Shown here piece by piece: positions 33,476 through 36,456 of a stretch of DNA of 36,456 nucleotides. A program made the position numbers and the translations under genes. A model generated the notes under the pieces. It ran no database searches. It saw nothing but the letters and a program-made list of their open reading frames with translations, and was not told the DNA's origin. The stretch's first letter is position 1, and each line of letters begins with the position of its first letter. The DNA is from Nitrospirota bacterium. Lineage in GTDB: Bacteria; Nitrospirota; Thermodesulfovibrionia; Thermodesulfovibrionales; UBA6898. The stretch lies in contig SCQH01000023.1 of the NCBI GenBank assembly GCA_004321925.1, positions 1 to 36,456 on the forward strand, given 5' to 3'.

Positions 33476-33991
33476 ATGATCTTTCCTGAAGAGGACAGCC
33501 GTGAACGGGCAGATGCTTACCGTGTGCTGGCGGATCTTTTTTCGAGGCCGCCCCGGCAGGACCTGCTGATAAAGGTGAGGGCGGACCTTGAGCTCGATTC
33601 TCAGGAGTCCGAATACGAGATCAGCAGCGATTTCAATGACCTGTTCCTTATCCCGCAGGGCAGGGTCCTGCCGCTCGAATCGGTGTTCGTTGGTTCAGAC
33701 CCTGTCGGCACACGCTATGCCCTGATGCAGTTCTATACCCAGGCCGGTCTGACGATCGATGAGGAATTCCGTTTTATACCTGATCACCTCTCCCTCGAAT
33801 TTCTCTTTATGTCCTACCTGATCGGGACCGGCAATACCCCGCTGCAGGAGGATTTTCTGGATGAGCATATCCTGCGCTGGGTCCCGGCCTTCTGCGAAGA
33901 AGCGGCACAGTATGCGCAGACAGGTTTTTACCGCGAGATCGCAGACCTGACGAGTGCGTTCGTCCTGAAGGAATACCAGGGGTTTGAATAG
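33476..33991 (+). CDS. TorD/DmsD/NarJ-family redox enzyme maturation chaperone
   Basis: This 171-residue all-helical cytoplasmic protein has ERADAYRVLADLFSRPP at the start and the family signature PDHLSLEFLFMSYL, equivalent to the E-PxDHL-xxEL motif of TorD-like chaperones. These bind Tat signal peptides and hold molybdoenzymes until the cofactor is loaded. No molybdoenzyme catalytic subunit is encoded nearby; the adjacent Tat substrate is the Fe-S subunit. The gene has only a weak GGCGG-type ribosome-binding site and begins just after a strong terminator, so its expression may depend on read-through or a cryptic promoter. Confidence 0.85.
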   Translation: MIFPEEDSRERADAYRVLADLFSRPPRQDLLIKVRADLELDSQESEYEISSDFNDLFLIPQGRVLPLESVFVGSDPVGTRYALMQFYTQAGLTIDEEFRFIPDHLSLEFLFMSYLIGTGNTPLQEDFLDEHILRWVPAFCEEAAQYAQTGFYREIADLTSAFVLKEYQGFE

Positions 33992-34002
33992 GAGATGACG
34001 CC

Positions 34003-34233
34003 ATGGGCATGAATCTTTTTTCGAAGGATTACCTTCAGGCCTGGTCTGTCGGGCTGGGCCTGGTCATATCGACCTTTGTCGGTCTTGGGATCGGCTACTG
34101 GCTTGACCGGTGGCTCAATACCTCCCCCTGGCTGACGATCATATTTCTCATCCTCGGCATCATCTCAGGGTTTCGGGACCTTCTGAGGATGGCGCGGCGG
34201 CAGGACAATGGACCTGATCCAAAAGATCATTAG
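34003..34233 (+). CDS. AtpZ-like F0F1-ATPase accessory protein
   Basis: This 76-residue membrane protein has two helices (~14-34 and ~43-60) and the AtpZ-type pattern GLGIGYWLDRWLNTSPWLTII...GIISGFRDLLRMARR. AGGAG lies before the ATG; a second in-frame ATG follows two codons later. AtpZ proteins lie upstream of atpI in many bacteria and assist F0 assembly or Mg/Ca transport. The 3' end overlaps the next gene by 26 bases. Confidence 0.85.
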   Translation: MGMNLFSKDYLQAWSVGLGLVISTFVGLGIGYWLDRWLNTSPWLTIIFLILGIISGFRDLLRMARRQDNGPDPKDH

Positions 34234-34558
34234 ACGCTCGGTCCTGGTCCTGGTCCCCCTGGCGGCTGCCTCCTCCCTCATCGAATGGTGGCGCTTCCCC
34301 CTGGGGGTCCTGGCCGGGGGAGGGCTTGCCCTGGCCAATATCAAGGGGCTTGCCTGGGCGGTGCAGGGGCTTCTGGGTACGCAGCGGGCCACCCTCGGCA
34401 TGCTTTTTTTCAGTCAGTTCCGGTTCTTTGCGCTCTTTATCATCCTTGCGCTGCTCGCCTCTTTCAGGCTGGTCAACATATACGGCGTTTTCGCCGGATT
34501 TACGGTTGTCTTTGGTGTTGTGATGGTCGAAGGGTACCGGCACGCGAAAACAGGCTGA
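34208..34558 (+). CDS. ATP synthase subunit I-like protein
   Basis: This 116-residue protein has four predicted membrane helices (LVLVPLAAASSLIEWW; FPLGVLAGGGLALANIKGLA; FFSQFRFFALFIILALLASF; IYGVFAGFTVVFGVVMVEGY). The topology, the ALANIKG motif and position after AtpZ fit the AtpI family, which helps assemble the F0 c-ring. The usual following genes atpB and atpE are absent here; a diguanylate cyclase comes next. Family call is from topology, motif and context. Confidence 0.75.
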   Translation: MDLIQKIIRRSVLVLVPLAAASSLIEWWRFPLGVLAGGGLALANIKGLAWAVQGLLGTQRATLGMLFFSQFRFFALFIILALLASFRLVNIYGVFAGFTVVFGVVMVEGYRHAKTG

Positions 34559-34611
34559 TGCCCTGCAGTAACGGACGTGCCGCATGTCGGAAAGACGCAG
34601 GGGCCGGGAAC

Positions 34612-34640
34612 TTGCAATATATTCCCAAACATGCAATTAT
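34612..34640 (+). promoter_or_regulatory. Candidate promoter of the second diguanylate cyclase
   Basis: TTGCAA (34612-34617), a 17-base spacer and AATTAT (34635-34640) would start transcription near 34647, ahead of GGAGGG at 34661. Confidence 0.4.
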
Positions 34641-34666
34641 GTAGTGTCTACGAATTTATCGGAGGG

Positions 34667-36286
34667 ATGACAGGAACGGTGGTCAAATCAAATCTGCTCA
34701 GAGGAAGTCTGCTGGTATCGATCGTCGCCGTTATATTCCTTCCTCTGTATACCTTTCTTTTTCTTCACCCGTCGTTCGACCATCTGCTTGCCGGGAAGAC
34801 CGAAGAGGAGGCTGTTCGGTTCGCCAGTCATCTTGCTGCCATGCTGCTCCCGGAGGACCATCCGCTCACCAGGAAAGTCGTCACCGACCACTTCCGGCAT
34901 GAGATCGAGATGGCATCACGGGACATGCAGCTGGTCAAGGTGAAGCTCTTCGCTCCTTCCGGAGAGATCATCTATTCCACGGACCCGAAAGAGATCGGGG
35001 AAATGAACAGCAAGCGATATTTTCACGATATCGTTGCGGCCGGGAGGACCTATAGCCAGATCGTCAAGAAATCGGGTCAGTCCCTGGAAGGCCAGAAGAT
35101 GGTGCGCGATGTTGTCGAGACCTATGTGCCGCTGATGCGCCAGGGCAGGTTCATCGGTGCCTTCGAACTCTACTATGACATCACCAGCAGCAAGGAGAAA
35201 CTCGCCAGGCTCCTTACCGAGTCTTCTATCATTGTCTTTACGGTCGCTCTGGGTCTGCTTGCCGGCGTGATCATCAGCACCGTGAGGGCCAGACGGAGCA
35301 TCCTGGCCTGCGGTGTGGCTGAAGAGGAATTAAGGAAGCACCATGACCACCTTGAGCAGCTGGTGGAGGAGCGGACTCGCCGGATCGAGCAAGAGATGCA
35401 GGAGAAACGGCAGGTCGAGTCCTCCCTGCAAGACACGGAGGCGAAGTACCAGTCTCTGGTCGAATCGACCGAGGACTCGATCTATCTCGTGGACAGGGAC
35501 TACCGGTATCTGTTCATGAACAAGAAGCATATGATGAGGATGGGGATGCTCCCCGGGCAGTACCTCGGCCATTCCTATACCGAATTCCATCTCTTCGAGG
35601 AGGCCGCCCGGTTCAGGGAGAATGTCGACCGGGTCTTTGAAGAAGGGAAGTCGCTGCAGAACGAGCATAAAAGCAGGCGGGATGACCGCTATTTCCTTCA
35701 GACCCTGAGCCCGGTAACAAATGATGACGGCGCGGTCATTGCCATAACGGTCGTCTCGAAGGACATCACGGACCGCAAACAGATGGAAGAGGAACTGAGG
35801 TCTCTGTCCCTGACCGATTCCCTGACAGGCCTTTATAACCGCAGGGGGTTCCTCGCCCTGACCGAGCAGTATTTCAAGATCGCCCAGCGCATGAAAAACA
35901 GGGTGTCGGTCCTGTATGCCGACCTTGACGACCTCAAGGTCATTAATGACAACCATGGCCATCAGGAAGGCGACAAGGCATTGATCGAGGCCGCGGGCGT
36001 CCTGAGGGAGACCTTCAGGGAATCGGATATCGTCGCCAGGATCGGCGGAGACGAGTTCGTGGTCATGCCGGCAGCCCTGGGCAATGCAACCATACAGTCG
36101 GTCATCGAAAGGTTCCAGGCCAACATTGCGGCCGCAAATGCCCGGGAAGAACGGACCTACCGGCTTTCGATCAGCTTTGGTTTTGCCGAGTATGACCCGG
36201 CTCAGCCCTGTTCCGTGGAGGAGCTCCTGGCGCGCGGCGACCGGATGATGTATGAACACAAAAAGGGAAAGAACCATCGGGGGTAA
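34667..36286 (+). CDS. Membrane diguanylate cyclase (periplasmic sensor-PAS-GGDEF), paralogue
   Basis: The protein is 539 residues from the ATG at 34667, chosen because it aligns with the start of the cyclase at 3455-5044; GGAGGG abuts it, and an in-frame GTG at 34679 is an alternative. It has a helix at ~10-33, a periplasmic sensor with IYSTDPKEIG and DVVETYVPLM, a second helix (~185-205), a coiled coil (LEQLVEERTRRIEQEMQEK), PAS ending DITDRK, and GGDEF. The active site is GGDEF at 460-464, with RESD five residues before it as an I-site. All features predict an active, product-inhibited cyclase. The sensor is strongly similar to that of the other cyclase but the PAS differs, so they may sense the same signal. 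Confidence 0.9.
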   Translation: MTGTVVKSNLLRGSLLVSIVAVIFLPLYTFLFLHPSFDHLLAGKTEEEAVRFASHLAAMLLPEDHPLTRKVVTDHFRHEIEMASRDMQLVKVKLFAPSGEIIYSTDPKEIGEMNSKRYFHDIVAAGRTYSQIVKKSGQSLEGQKMVRDVVETYVPLMRQGRFIGAFELYYDITSSKEKLARLLTESSIIVFTVALGLLAGVIISTVRARRSILACGVAEEELRKHHDHLEQLVEERTRRIEQEMQEKRQVESSLQDTEAKYQSLVESTEDSIYLVDRDYRYLFMNKKHMMRMGMLPGQYLGHSYTEFHLFEEAARFRENVDRVFEEGKSLQNEHKSRRDDRYFLQTLSPVTNDDGAVIAITVVSKDITDRKQMEEELRSLSLTDSLTGLYNRRGFLALTEQYFKIAQRMKNRVSVLYADLDDLKVINDNHGHQEGDKALIEAAGVLRETFRESDIVARIGGDEFVVMPAALGNATIQSVIERFQANIAAANAREERTYRLSISFGFAEYDPAQPCSVEELLARGDRMMYEHKKGKNHRG

Positions 36287-36341
36287 AAGAAGGAAGCCGG
36301 ATAAGTGAATTTATTAACCCGGCAATTGGATATCCTAATCT

Positions 36342-36448
36342 GTCATCCCCGGGCTTAAAGCCCCTACTGTTGGCTTGTCGGGGATCTTTCTTTGTTTTCG
36401 GAGAGATTCCGGATACCCAAACATCGGGCACAAGCAAGCCGGAATGAC
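36342..36448. repeat. Dispersed inverted-repeat element, copy 2 (expanded arms)
   Basis: Starts GTCAT and ends GGAATGAC. Its core at 36372-36413 matches the reverse complement of copy 1 (18236-18299) at 36 of 42 positions, including the loop sequence CTTTGTTTTC. Unlike copy 1, each arm contains an extra ~20-25 bases; the left one includes the palindrome GGGCTT-A-AAGCCC. It follows the cyclase stop and may act as its transcription terminator. Confidence 0.75.
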
Positions 36449-36456
36449 AAAGTTAA

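Noticed and set aside
35330-36277. 315-codon minus-strand frame opposite the second cyclase
   Set aside because: Fully antisense to GGDEF and PAS motifs, with no family features and no upstream signals.

Overview
This window looks like a chromosomal piece of a free-living, Gram-negative, anaerobically respiring bacterium. The evidence is a lipoprotein secretin, several membrane-anchored or exported multihaem c-type cytochromes, a quinone-linked NrfD/ferredoxin module, and many c-di-GMP and two-component regulators. The gene mix would fit Nitrospirota (Thermodesulfovibrionia-like) or Desulfobacterota. That placement is inference from content; no rRNA or tRNA gene is visible to confirm it.

Layout. 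(1) 1-3161: the 3' part of a very long secreted repeat protein, with 16 ELWxSDGT repeats followed by five ~49-residue WYLD/GDW repeats. (2) 3205-13298, all on the minus strand: a compact type IV pilus / type II secretion-like (MSHA-like) assembly operon. In transcription order it encodes a GspG-like prepilin, PilB/GspE ATPase, PilC/GspF platform, a second prepilin, a PilM-PilN fusion, PilO-like, PilP/GspC-like and MshL-type secretin. It continues into a membrane GGDEF diguanylate cyclase and a small CxxC metal-binding protein. (3) 13488-18109, divergent: a five-sensor-domain histidine kinase and a REC-HD-GYP phosphodiesterase. A c-di-GMP writer, a likely eraser and a probable reader (MshEN-type N-terminus on the ATPase) therefore sit together. 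(4) 18110-25324: a dispersed inverted-repeat element, a FecR/DUF6600 protein, LarC, a MobB-MobA fusion, a 608-residue nonahaem cytochrome with an extra odd C-x8-CH motif, a small zinc-ribbon protein and a cold-shock protein. (5) 25325-29706: PBP1A, a parvulin-type lipoprotein foldase and HemL. (6) 29761-34558: an 11-haem NapC/NrfH-anchored cytochrome, then tetrahaem cytochrome, Tat-exported 4x[4Fe-4S] protein and NrfD quinone-interacting subunit, then a TorD-type chaperone and AtpZ/AtpI. (7) 34667-36286: a second diguanylate cyclase whose periplasmic sensor is paralogous to the first, followed by a second copy of the dispersed repeat.

How it fits together. The pilus operon and its flanking signalling genes read as a surface-appendage module under c-di-GMP control. 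The cytochrome/NrfD cluster reads as a menaquinol:periplasmic-cytochrome electron conduit. No catalytic molybdenum subunit is encoded nearby, although MobBA and a TorD-type chaperone are present. HemL supplies haem precursors and lies directly upstream of the cytochromes. Six genes have a -10-like hexamer a few bases before the start codon and no Shine-Dalgarno, which suggests leaderless transcripts; the others have clear ribosome-binding sites.
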